From assembly GCA_019112735.1 (NCBI GenBank), contig DXIS01000029.1:1-64000 (forward strand): DNA of 64,000 nt. Direction: 5' to 3'. Source of the DNA: Candidatus Mediterraneibacter guildfordensis (GTDB taxonomy: Bacteria; Bacillota; Clostridia; Lachnospirales; Lachnospiraceae). This document shows, in pieces, positions 9,090 to 17,064 of the stretch (position 1 is the first letter of the stretch; each line of letters begins with the position of its first letter). Under the pieces are notes generated by a model that worked only from the letters and a program-made list of their open reading frames with translations, was not told the origin of the DNA and made no database searches. The position numbers were made by a program, and so were the translations under genes.

Positions 9090-12000
9090 ATGAACTTGAA
9101 ATGGAAACACAGCGGCAGACTGGACAGTGCGCCGACTCAGCTTGAAAACAGACACAGAGAACTGGCGAGAAAGGCAGCGGCGGAGAGTATTGTTCTATTA
9201 AAAAATGACGCCTTGCTTCCACTTGATCTTTCAGAGCCGGTTGCGTTGTTCGGAAGCGGTGCAGGAAGAACTGTTAAAGGAGGTATTGGATCTGGTGATG
9301 TAAATAACAGGGAGACAATTTCTATATACAGAGGATTTTGTGAAGCCGGAGCAACGGTTACAAGCACATCGTGGATTGAAGATTATGAAGAAAAATACAG
9401 AAATGCAAGGGAACTCTGGAAAGAAAAAGTTCTCGAACGGGTAAATTATGTGGAAAATGCTTTTGACGCGTATGCTGAAAATCCTTTTGTCTTGCCTGAA
9501 GGGAGAACTATATGTGAAGAGGATGTCAGAAAAGCGGTGGCGGCTGTATATGTGATCAGCAGAATTTCCGGAGAAGGAAAGGACCGGAGACTTGAAAAAG
9601 GTGATTATTATCTGAGCGATAAAGAAAAATCGGATATATTATATTTGGCTGAGCAGGAGATACCAACAGTTCTACTGATCAATTCCGGCGGGCCGGTTGA
9701 ACTCACGGATATTTTAGAGGAAGCAGAAAATATCAGAGCTGTTTTGAATATTTCCCAGCCGGGGCAGGAAGTCGGGTATGCTGTAGCAGATGTTTTATTC
9801 GGACAGACAGTTCCATCCGGGAAACTGACATCAACATGGGCAAAACGATATAGTGATTATCCGTGTTCTGACAGTTATAGCTACCTGGATGGAAATCTTG
9901 ATAAAGAAGAGTATAGAGAAGGAATCTATGTAGGATATCGATATTTTGACAGTTTTGAAAAAGAAACGCTCTTTCCATTTGGTTATGGGATTTCTTATAC
10001 GGAATTCAAAATACAGTTTAAAGATATTAGCGTGGCAGAGCGCAGAATATATGTGGATGTTACTGTAGAAAATAGTGGAAGTACATATGCCGGAAAAGAA
10101 GTAGTTCAGGTTTACGTGACGCTTCCGCAGAATGGAACGGAAAGAGAATACCGAAGGCTTGCAGGTTTTAAGAAAACAGAGAGCCTTATGCCGGGAGAAT
10201 CCGGCGCTATTTCTGTAAGCATCGATCAGAAGCAGCTTGCTGTATTCTCGGAAGAACGGCAGGCTTGGGTGATTGAGGCAGGCACCTATGGAATCTGGAC
10301 TGGAAACAGTTCCGCAGATGCCAGACTTGTCGCATTTCTTATCATACAGGAAGAGACAGTGCTGGAACATACAGAAAAGATCTGTCCTCTCGACTTGTCA
10401 TTTGAGAAACTGAATCCCCCGGCTGATCTGACTGCGCGGGAGAAAGAATGGCGCAGAAAAGGGGAAAATGCACATGTGGCAGAATATGTGTTTGTTCCTC
10501 ATCAGGAGATTCGCAGAAGGTGTTCGCGTGTAACAGCGGATGAAAGGTACCGGACGGAGGAGCTTATTCCGCTTTTATATGGAAATGTGACAGAAGGAGC
10601 CAGTACTCTTGGATCCGCTGGGATACGCGTTCCGGGATCGGCTGGTGAGACGTCTGAATGTCTGGAAGAAAAATACGGACTGAGATCTATGATTATGGCT
10701 GACGGGCCGGCAGGACTCAGATTGAGGCAGTGTTATCAGGTGGACAGAGCAACGGATACGGTATATGGAACAGGCGTCCTGGGGTCTCTTGAAAATGGTT
10801 TTCTTGAGCCGATGAAACATCATGAAGATGCGGATACATATTATCAGTTCTGTACCGCGTTTCCGGTGGGAACCGCGCTTGCACAAACATGGAATACAGA
10901 ACTTGTGGAGAAGTTCGGCCGTGCGATCGGAGAAGAAATGAGAGAATTCGGCATTTCGCTCTGGCTGGCTCCTGGAATGAATATTCAGAGAAATCCTTTG
11001 TGTGGTCGCAATTTTGAGTATTATTCTGAGGATCCTCTCCTGGCCGGCACCATAGCCTCTGCAGTGACCAGAGGAGTTCAGAGGATACCGGGATGTGCAG
11101 TAACCATCAAGCATTTTGCATGTAACAATCAGGAAGACAACCGTATGGGAGTGGATTCTCAGGTGTCAGAAAAAGCACTCAGGGAAATCTATCTGCGAGG
11201 ATTTGAAATCGTGGTGAAAGAGAGTGCACCGCATGCTATTATGACGTCATATAATCTTGTTAACGGAATACATTCGGCGAACAGTTATGAACTTTGTACA
11301 ACTGTGGCAAGAAATGAATGGGGATTTGACGGAGTGATCATGTCGGACTGGAATACAACTGTTCCACGGGATGGAAGTGTTGCATGGAAATGTGCCGATG
11401 CGGGCAACGACATTATTATGCCGGGAAATAAGAATGATGACCGGAGTATCCGGGAAGCATATGCAGAAGGAAAACTTACCGAAGAAAAAATAAGAGAATG
11501 TGCGGGCAGGATCATTGCACTGGCAGAGAAACTGAATAAAACAGAATTATCTTATGAGGGTTATGAACTGGTCTGGGAAGACCGGTTCGAAGACGATTCG
11601 CTTAATCGGGATGACTGGAATGTGGAACTTCATGAACCGGGCTGGGTTAATAATGAACTACAGAAATATGTAGATGAAGACGAAAATATTTTTATTCAGG
11701 ATGGACATCTGGTACTGAAAGCAGTCGAAATAAAAAATCCGGATGGCAGAATTACCTACACTTCCGGAAGAGTGAATACACAAAATAAGCATAATTTTAC
11801 ATATGGTATATTTGAAGCGCGCATAAAAGTTCCGGAAGGAAAAGGTTTTCTTCCCGCGTTCTGGATGATGCCGGCTGAAGAGGAGTATTATGGGCAATGG
11901 CCTAAATGTGGTGAGATCGACATTATGGAGGTGCTGGGACATAATACGGACACGACCTACGGGACGATTCATTATGGTGTGCCTCATCGTCAGAGTCAGG

Positions 12001-12302
12001 GGCGTTATCAACTTTCAGAAGGGTCCTTTTCTGACGAATACCATGTGTTTTCTGTGGAATGGAAACCGGGAATTCTCAAATGGTATGTTGATGGAAATCT
12101 GATATTTACGGAGAAAGAGTGGTATTCAATGCGTGAAACAGGGGAGTCCGCTGTTTATCCGGCTCCGTTTGACCAGCCCTTTTATCTCATTTTGAATCTT
12201 GCGGTAGGAGGAAACTGGCCAGGCAATCCGAATGAAGAGACGGATTTTGAAAAGGCGGCGCTTGTTGTAGATTATGTAAAAGTTTATCAAAAAAAGAAGT
12301 AG
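9090..12302 (+). CDS. GH3 beta-glucosidase (permuted domains) fused to GH16 endo-beta-glucanase
   Basis: A 1070-residue two-enzyme chimera. Residues about 18-300 are the GH3 alpha/beta sandwich (usually C-terminal), about 315-400 an Fn3-like module, and about 530-815 the GH3 TIM barrel. This inverted domain order is known from some ruminal and clostridial beta-glucosidases. The barrel has DGPAG (Asp538), KHF (Lys674) and the nucleophile in MSDW (Asp753). From about 823 to the end is a GH16 domain with GEIDIMEVLG, giving Glu942 (nucleophile), Asp944 and Glu947 (acid/base), the ExDxxE signature of laminarinases and lichenases. No signal peptide is visible, so both activities act in the cytoplasm on imported oligosaccharides. 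The ribosome site is AAAAGGAG. The beta-1,3 specificity of GH16 is inferred from family and locus. Confidence 0.9.
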   Translation: MNLKWKHSGRLDSAPTQLENRHRELARKAAAESIVLLKNDALLPLDLSEPVALFGSGAGRTVKGGIGSGDVNNRETISIYRGFCEAGATVTSTSWIEDYEEKYRNARELWKEKVLERVNYVENAFDAYAENPFVLPEGRTICEEDVRKAVAAVYVISRISGEGKDRRLEKGDYYLSDKEKSDILYLAEQEIPTVLLINSGGPVELTDILEEAENIRAVLNISQPGQEVGYAVADVLFGQTVPSGKLTSTWAKRYSDYPCSDSYSYLDGNLDKEEYREGIYVGYRYFDSFEKETLFPFGYGISYTEFKIQFKDISVAERRIYVDVTVENSGSTYAGKEVVQVYVTLPQNGTEREYRRLAGFKKTESLMPGESGAISVSIDQKQLAVFSEERQAWVIEAGTYGIWTGNSSADARLVAFLIIQEETVLEHTEKICPLDLSFEKLNPPADLTAREKEWRRKGENAHVAEYVFVPHQEIRRRCSRVTADERYRTEELIPLLYGNVTEGASTLGSAGIRVPGSAGETSECLEEKYGLRSMIMADGPAGLRLRQCYQVDRATDTVYGTGVLGSLENGFLEPMKHHEDADTYYQFCTAFPVGTALAQTWNTELVEKFGRAIGEEMREFGISLWLAPGMNIQRNPLCGRNFEYYSEDPLLAGTIASAVTRGVQRIPGCAVTIKHFACNNQEDNRMGVDSQVSEKALREIYLRGFEIVVKESAPHAIMTSYNLVNGIHSANSYELCTTVARNEWGFDGVIMSDWNTTVPRDGSVAWKCADAGNDIIMPGNKNDDRSIREAYAEGKLTEEKIRECAGRIIALAEKLNKTELSYEGYELVWEDRFEDDSLNRDDWNVELHEPGWVNNELQKYVDEDENIFIQDGHLVLKAVEIKNPDGRITYTSGRVNTQNKHNFTYGIFEARIKVPEGKGFLPAFWMMPAEEEYYGQWPKCGEIDIMEVLGHNTDTTYGTIHYGVPHRQSQGRYQLSEGSFSDEYHVFSVEWKPGILKWYVDGNLIFTEKEWYSMRETGESAVYPAPFDQPFYLILNLAVGGNWPGNPNEETDFEKAALVVDYVKVYQKKK

Positions 12303-12365
12303 TAAATTACAATATAAAAGTTTATGTTTAGCGAGGATTTTCTGGAACTGTAAACAGAGCAGGTT

Positions 12366-12399
12366 AAAAAATCGTCATCTGAAAAGGTGGCGATTTTTT
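12366..12399 (+). terminator. intrinsic terminator after the GH3-GH16 gene
   Basis: AAAAATCGTCATCT and AGGTGGCGATTTTTT form a long stem around a GAAA loop and end in a T6 run. This closes the beta-glucan operon. Confidence 0.85.
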
Positions 12400-12519
12400 A
12401 TACTTTGCAGAAGAATAGTTTTGGTTGATGAGTTTATATTATTGTATAGAAAACTATGGTTTGATTGCAAAAATCTTTGGTTTGTGGTAAAATATATTTG
12501 GATTGAGGAGGTGGAAACC

Positions 12520-14094
12520 ATGGATTTTGAAAGAATAAAGCGGGACGCAAATGACATATTAGAGGATTTGTCAAGTGAATGTTCATATATCGAGTATAAA
12601 GCTTCTGCATCACAGTTGGCAAAAATTTTAAAAACCATCTGTGCATATGGAAATAACTACTATGATAATGATATACAGTACATCTTTCTTGGCGTCGAAG
12701 AAGTAAATGATAAAAATAATAAAGCTATTCCAAAGCTGCCTATATTAGGTATAGATGAAGGAAATCTGGAAAAATGCAAGAATGTGATTAACTCATTAAG
12801 ATCTTTCTTATATCCAAATGTGGCGTTTGAAATTATAGCGAATCGCTTTGAGGACAGAAATTATTTATTGATCGTGGTGCGGCGTCAAACGGGTGGCCCT
12901 TTTATGGTTAGTGAGAAAGCTGAAAGGGATAAACGGATAAATCTAAAACCAGGGCGTTATGTAAGGATAGAATCAGAATCAAGACTGGCAAGGGTAGATG
13001 AAGAATATGATTTATTACGGAAGTTTGCAAATTTCCATTTCTCATCATTAACAAATGCAGATGCGACTATCGACGATTTGAATGTAGATTTAATTAAAGA
13101 ATATCTTTCTCGGACAAGTGACAGGGAAATAATGGGAACTCTTGATAAAACTCAGATGGCCAAATCACTTGGTCTATTGGATAAGAATGATCCTACTGAG
13201 AAGAAAATCAAGAATTTTGCTGTTTTAATGTTTGGCGATAAGCCAGAAAAATATATTAGATATTCTTATGTTGAAGTTATAGTAGATATGTTTGGAACCA
13301 AGAGAAAAATGGGATCAAAGTGTTTTAAGGGACCAATATGGAAACAGTATTATACAATTGTGAATTATATTAATGATAATTATTTAAATACAATTGTTGT
13401 AAGAGAAGAAGGAGAAGCTAACAATAGGAAGATAGCTAATTTCCCTTACGTTGCAGTTGAAGAGTTAGTTGCAAATGCAATAGTCCATAATAACTATGAA
13501 AATGGAAAACCAATACAGATATATATATCAGACAGGCAGATTAATATTGTGAATTACAATAGACCACTGCCGCCGTTAAAAATTCAGGATCTGAATGAGA
13601 GGACGTTTTTTAATGAAAGAGATACAGAGAATCCGGAGATAAGAGATATGTTTAAATCTTTGGGTATTATCGAATCATTTGGTACAGGTATTGGTGAGGC
13701 GAAAAGAGCATTGGAAGAAAATGGATCCCCGGCTTTGTACTACAAAGTTTTTGACATTACGGACAACGTTACTTCTGTTGTGATCCCGGTAAATGAGGAG
13801 TACATGGGAATAAAGAATGAAACAAACCCCAGGAAAAAAATTGGGATTGAGAGTGAAACCCAAGAAATCAAACAAATTATCAGGGATTCACATTATTCAT
13901 CCAGTACAAAACACAAATTAATCCAGATATTTGAGCAGCTTGGTGCAGAAGTATTTGGAAATTCCAGGATAGTAGAAGTGTTGGGGTGCTCCGAAACTAC
14001 TGCTACCAAATATATCAAAAGGATGTGTGATGAGCTGCATATTATACATGCGGTAGAAGGAATTGGAAAAGGAAAGTATGTTTTTCGTCAGTAA
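12520..14094 (+). CDS. AlbA_2-domain / HATPase_c_4 RecG-like transcriptional regulator
   Basis: A 524-residue protein of the Schlafen AlbA_2 plus GHKL-like ATPase class, often labelled RecG-like helicase although it has no helicase core. Residues about 12-140 contain the AlbA_2 signature (EYKASASQLAKI.. and IFLGVEE). Around 330-420, AVEELVANAIVHNNYENG resembles the ATP-binding N-box of HATPase_c_4 with the GTGIGEAK glycine box. The C-terminus looks like a winged helix. The start is set by GAGGAGGTGG at 12505-12514. The gene is markedly AT-richer than its neighbours and is flanked by terminators, suggesting acquisition. The upstream region has three TTTGG-TTTG-like repeats over a TAAAAT -10 (about 12450-12500) that could be an autoregulatory site. 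Targets are unknown. Confidence 0.75.
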   Translation: MDFERIKRDANDILEDLSSECSYIEYKASASQLAKILKTICAYGNNYYDNDIQYIFLGVEEVNDKNNKAIPKLPILGIDEGNLEKCKNVINSLRSFLYPNVAFEIIANRFEDRNYLLIVVRRQTGGPFMVSEKAERDKRINLKPGRYVRIESESRLARVDEEYDLLRKFANFHFSSLTNADATIDDLNVDLIKEYLSRTSDREIMGTLDKTQMAKSLGLLDKNDPTEKKIKNFAVLMFGDKPEKYIRYSYVEVIVDMFGTKRKMGSKCFKGPIWKQYYTIVNYINDNYLNTIVVREEGEANNRKIANFPYVAVEELVANAIVHNNYENGKPIQIYISDRQINIVNYNRPLPPLKIQDLNERTFFNERDTENPEIRDMFKSLGIIESFGTGIGEAKRALEENGSPALYYKVFDITDNVTSVVIPVNEEYMGIKNETNPRKKIGIESETQEIKQIIRDSHYSSSTKHKLIQIFEQLGAEVFGNSRIVEVLGCSETTATKYIKRMCDELHIIHAVEGIGKGKYVFRQ

Positions 14095-14177
14095 AAAGCG
14101 GAGAAATGTATCCGAAAGGATTCAGATTCTATCGGTCTAAAATTGAAATAGGCGAAAGTCTTCTTGCATATTTTATG

Positions 14178-14207
14178 GCATCAGTTGCAAAGCTGATGCT
14201 TTTTTTA
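14178..14207 (+). terminator. intrinsic terminator after the AlbA-domain gene
   Basis: GCATCAG (14178-14184) and CTGATGC (14193-14199) form a 7-bp stem followed by TTTTTTTATT. Confidence 0.85.
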
Positions 14208-14309
14208 TTGCTGTATAAACTATCATAGTAATAGGTAATGTTTGGATGGATTTTTAACACATGGAGAGAAAAAATGTTTTGACCGTCGGAAAAGCAGGCG
14301 GTCCGGAGT

Positions 14310-14513
14310 GTGGACTGGGATAGCAGGGGAATTGAGAAAAACAGGGAACTCAGGGTTTATAAAGATCTGCAGATGTATAAACAGGGGATTGAAAATTATG
14401 TGCCGGCCGATGAGGATGCGGATCTTTATTATAGTAACCCGATCGAAGTGGCCGCACGGGAATATGCGGAGGAATGGACCTGGAAGTACATAGAATATAT
14501 TGATTCGATCTAA
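14310..14513 (+). pseudogene. hypothetical protein fragment
   Basis: A 67-codon frame with a possible GTG start and no good ribosome-binding site. The sequence YYSNPIEVAAREYAEEW resembles the C-terminal end of zincin/ImmA-like or related mobile-element proteins, where a similar ..NPIEVDARxYA.. motif occurs. The upstream part of such a protein is absent, since an in-frame stop lies at 14279-14281. I read it as the tail of a decayed gene. Recognition is weak. Confidence 0.35.
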
Positions 14514-14579
14514 GGTTATATGATATTGTGAAAAGCAGGAGGAATCCTTGCGGCTGTATTTCTGGTCAGCGACCGGTGG

Positions 14580-14816
14580 ATGAGAGATCCAAACGTTTAC
14601 AGTGAAGAACTGGGGCAGATCGTCCATCGCTTTAATATTGGATCTCACTGGACTACGCTGATAGGGATGGCGGGCGTTGCGCTGTTTCTCGCGGGAGCAT
14701 ATCATTTTATTAAAGAGAATCTTCCGTGTGCATTAAATGCCTGTTTCGAGATAAACGATCATCCGGCGACACTGGAAGAACTGATTGAGAATAACAGGAA
14801 ATGGTATGGGCGATAA
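14580..14816 (+). CDS. small hypothetical membrane protein, probably N-terminally damaged
   Basis: A 78-codon frame with one clear membrane segment (TTLIGMAGVALFLAGAYHFI) and a charged tail ending ENNRKWYGR. The same frame continues upstream to 14532 without a start codon and adds a second hydrophobic stretch (GGILAAVFLV) preceded by AGGAGG at 14538-14542. This suggests the true beginning has been lost or uses an unusual start. Family not recognised. It lies in the AT-rich accessory patch. Confidence 0.4.
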   Translation: MRDPNVYSEELGQIVHRFNIGSHWTTLIGMAGVALFLAGAYHFIKENLPCALNACFEINDHPATLEELIENNRKWYGR

Positions 14817-14867
14817 GCTGGATTAAAAATAATATAAGAGTATGATCTGTGAAAGGAAATGAAAGAA

Positions 14868-15074
14868 ATGATTACAGACAGCGAAAAGAGATTGGAAGCG
14901 TTTGAAAAAATGCTCCGGTCAGTAAAAGAACAGTACGATTCTGCAGATGAACGGATGAAGCAGCTGAAAGTGGAAGGCAAAGAAAAGACGGCCACATACC
15001 GTCAGCTTATGGGGAATAAGATGCAGTTGCAGAATATCATATCGATTTACAAAGTTTATGATCTGATAGATTAA
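14868..15074 (+). CDS. small coiled-coil hypothetical protein
   Basis: A 68-residue, charged, probably all-helical protein (LEAFEKMLRSVKEQYDSADE.. and a conserved-looking TYRQLMGNKMQLQNIISIYK). Similar short proteins appear in Lachnospiraceae genomes without known function. The start at 14868 is preferred over 14859 because AAAGG lies 12-16 nt upstream and only 3 nt from the earlier ATG. It lies directly upstream of the toxin-antitoxin promoter and in the same direction, but is not clearly part of that unit. Confidence 0.55.
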   Translation: MITDSEKRLEAFEKMLRSVKEQYDSADERMKQLKVEGKEKTATYRQLMGNKMQLQNIISIYKVYDLID

Positions 15075-15113
15075 ATAATAATATATGAAGCCAATACTAT
15101 ATGTGTAATGGAA

Positions 15114-15177
15114 GTGCAAAAACTGCACTCTGGATTGACAAGAGTGCGATATTTGCACTAAAATATATGTGGAGGTG
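15114..15177 (+). promoter_or_regulatory. promoter with palindromic operators of the mntA-hepT pair
   Basis: TTGACA (15135-15140) and TAAAAT (15159-15164) are spaced 18 nt. GTGCA..TGCAC (15114-15118/15124-15128) lies just upstream, and AGTGC..GCACT (15143-15147/15155-15159) lies between the two boxes. A further GGTGCA overlaps the ribosome site at 15174-15179. The repeated TGCAC/GTGCA half-sites are what an XRE-type repressor dimer would bind, implying autorepression by the first gene. Confidence 0.75.
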
Positions 15178-15182
15178 CAAAA

Positions 15183-15656
15183 ATGAAGGGATTAAAAGAA
15201 CTGAGAATTGAAAAAAAATTAACCCAGCGAGAAGTGGCCGATCTGGTCGGCATTTCCTTACGTTCTTATAAGTCATATGAAAATGACGAGAACAAACGGG
15301 ATACGTTGAAGTATAGATATATTATGGAGCAGTTGGAGAAGATCAATTTTATTGATGAAGAACATGGCCTCTTAACTGTTAGTGATATAACCAGAAAATG
15401 TTCGGAAGTTTTTACCCGATATAACGTTAAATTCTGTTACTTGTTCGGTTCTTATGCAAAAGGGAAAGAAACACCTTCCAGCGATGTGGATCTTCTTATT
15501 TCCGCAGATGTAAAAGGAATTAAATTTTACGGACTTGTAGAGGAATTAAGAGAGACTCTTTGCAAGAAAGTAGACCTGTTAGACATAAATCAACTTAAAG
15601 ATAATTTACCGTTGATGGAAGAAATACTTAAAGATGGAATAAAAATATATGGATAA
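15183..15656 (+). CDS. mntA: MntA-type nucleotidyltransferase antitoxin with N-terminal XRE domain
   Basis: A 157-residue fusion. Residues 1-58 form a Cro/C1-type helix-turn-helix (LTQREVADLVGISLRSYKSYE), and residues about 75-157 form a minimal nucleotidyltransferase. The GSx10DxD signature is complete (Gly89, Ser90, Asp101, Asp103). In characterised type VII pairs, MntA transfers AMP to a tyrosine of the HepT toxin and so neutralises it. Here the added XRE domain suggests the antitoxin is also its own repressor, matching the TGCAC palindromes in its promoter. It overlaps hepT by 8 nt, implying translational coupling. Ribosome site GGAGGTG. Confidence 0.85.
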   Translation: MKGLKELRIEKKLTQREVADLVGISLRSYKSYENDENKRDTLKYRYIMEQLEKINFIDEEHGLLTVSDITRKCSEVFTRYNVKFCYLFGSYAKGKETPSSDVDLLISADVKGIKFYGLVEELRETLCKKVDLLDINQLKDNLPLMEEILKDGIKIYG

Positions 15657-15978
15657 TTTAAAAAATGATTTTTATTATATACAGAAAATCCAAAAAGATT
15701 TGGAATTCATAGTACTGCATATGCAAAATGTAGATATAGAAGAATTGAAAAGGAATGAAGTGCTTATGGATTCGATGCTGTTTCGCATGATCCAGATATC
15801 TGAAAATGCAAAAAAATTATCAGACGGATATAAAGCAAAGAAAAGCGATATTCCATGGAATGCATTAACTGGCCTGAGAAATCGTATCGTACATGACTAT
15901 GGAAATGTAGATTTACATGTAGTATACGAAACATTAAAAAATGACATTCCGGATTTATTGGAGCTGCTTGCAGAGTAG
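15649..15978 (+). CDS. hepT: HepT-type HEPN toxin (DUF86)
   Basis: A 109-residue all-helical HEPN ribonuclease of the DUF86/HepT family. The catalytic signature Rx4HxY is intact: Arg77, His82 and Tyr84 in RNRIVHDY. In the family this centre cleaves RNA, and the tyrosine is the site AMPylated by the cognate MntA. It is translated from an ATG overlapping the last 8 nt of mntA. Cognate function is inferred from the pairing. Confidence 0.87.
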   Translation: MDNLKNDFYYIQKIQKDLEFIVLHMQNVDIEELKRNEVLMDSMLFRMIQISENAKKLSDGYKAKKSDIPWNALTGLRNRIVHDYGNVDLHVVYETLKNDIPDLLELLAE

Positions 15979-15993
15979 TATTCCGCTGCATAT

Positions 15994-16596
15994 CTAAAAC
16001 AGATTATAACAAAACGAGATCAGAAACGGCACTGCCGCCGAGCAGATCACGCCGTTAAAAACGGACAGCACCACAGTCTCCCCGTCAGTATACCGGATCA
16101 TCATGGGGAGGGTAGTGTCCTCGCTGGTTGCGCCTGCGGGGGCGATGCAGGTGGGATAATTCAGTTTCTTTGCGATCAGCGGGATGCTGAAGAAGGAAAA
16201 AATCTCCCGCAGCAGATTGCTGAGAAAGGCGATGCTGCCCGCCTGTGCGCCGGCCAGATTTCCGATGGTGACGCCGCTCAGACTGTACCAGCCAAGGCCG
16301 GATGCGATCGCCGCGCTTTCATTAAGCGGCAGTCCGGTGATCAGGCCGCTTACGATCCCGCCGGCCAGGGAGCCGGCGATGGTTCCTGCAGGGATCACAA
16401 AGATCCGGATATGATATTCTTTTATTTTCTTTATGATTCCCCGATTCAGCCCGATGCTGATGCCCACCAGGAACATCAGGGCATAGAGGATCAGATCTTT
16501 ATGTGACACGATCATTTCAACAGGCAGTGTGTCATCAAGTCCTGCCATTCCGCAGGCAATCCCGCCGACAAGTGCGATCAGAGCAAGATAAACCAT
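15994..16596 (-). CDS. lysO: LysO-type lysine exporter, C-terminal half as a separate gene
   Basis: A 200-residue hydrophobic protein with about five or six membrane segments, matching the C-terminal part of LysO/YbjE (DUF340). It includes the GLGWYSLSGV and APAGATSEDTTLP signatures. The family exports L-lysine and its toxic analogues. In Escherichia coli LysO is a single polypeptide of about 300 aa. Here it is split into two adjacent frames, with the stop of the first and the start of this one overlapping by 1 nt (TGATG). The split looks like stable gene fission, not decay. Confidence 0.82.
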   Translation of the reverse strand: MVYLALIALVGGIACGMAGLDDTLPVEMIVSHKDLILYALMFLVGISIGLNRGIIKKIKEYHIRIFVIPAGTIAGSLAGGIVSGLITGLPLNESAAIASGLGWYSLSGVTIGNLAGAQAGSIAFLSNLLREIFSFFSIPLIAKKLNYPTCIAPAGATSEDTTLPMMIRYTDGETVVLSVFNGVICSAAVPFLISFCYNLF

Positions 16597-16886
16597 CAGT
16601 CTTCGTCCTTTCCCTTTCCTTTTTTATCATTCAGAAATTTTTTTGTGAGCGGATATACCGCGATAACTGAGAAAACCGAAGGGATCAGGAAAAACAGGAT
16701 GCTCTGGGATCCCAGTGTAGTTATCGTATCCAGAAAATCTTCCCGGCTGCCAAGCATGACGCCCATGGAGAAGATCAGAAGCAGCGTGCATATGAGCTGC
16801 AGCAGTTCATTGATGCGTTTCCACTTAATGGGGAAAAATATTTTCGATACAAGTATGCCTGCGCACATGATGATAATGACGTCCAT
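16596..16886 (-). CDS. lysO: LysO-type lysine exporter, N-terminal half
   Basis: A 96-residue membrane protein corresponding to the first three membrane segments of LysO (MDVIIIMCAGILVSKIFFP at the start, LICTLLLIFSMGVMLGSRE in the middle), ending in a lysine-rich tail. The start at 16886 is preferred over an upstream ATG at 16928 because AAGGAGA lies about 9 nt ahead of it and the hydrophobic family start follows directly. It is cotranscribed with, and translationally coupled to, the C-terminal half. Confidence 0.8.
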   Translation of the reverse strand: MDVIIIMCAGILVSKIFFPIKWKRINELLQLICTLLLIFSMGVMLGSREDFLDTITTLGSQSILFFLIPSVFSVIAVYPLTKKFLNDKKGKGKDED

Positions 16887-17064
16887 TGTACAAGTCTCCT
16901 TCTCGCGGTCCGTCCGGGCCGCATCCAAAAGGATAACATAAAAACAGAGTTGTGAAAAGAAAGATGTGTCTCCGGCTGGAAAATATTACATGCAGTTTTC
17001 TTTTTCCTGAAATGGTATAATGCGGAACTGTACTGATGTGGATAAAGGGAAGGAGAAACTGGAT

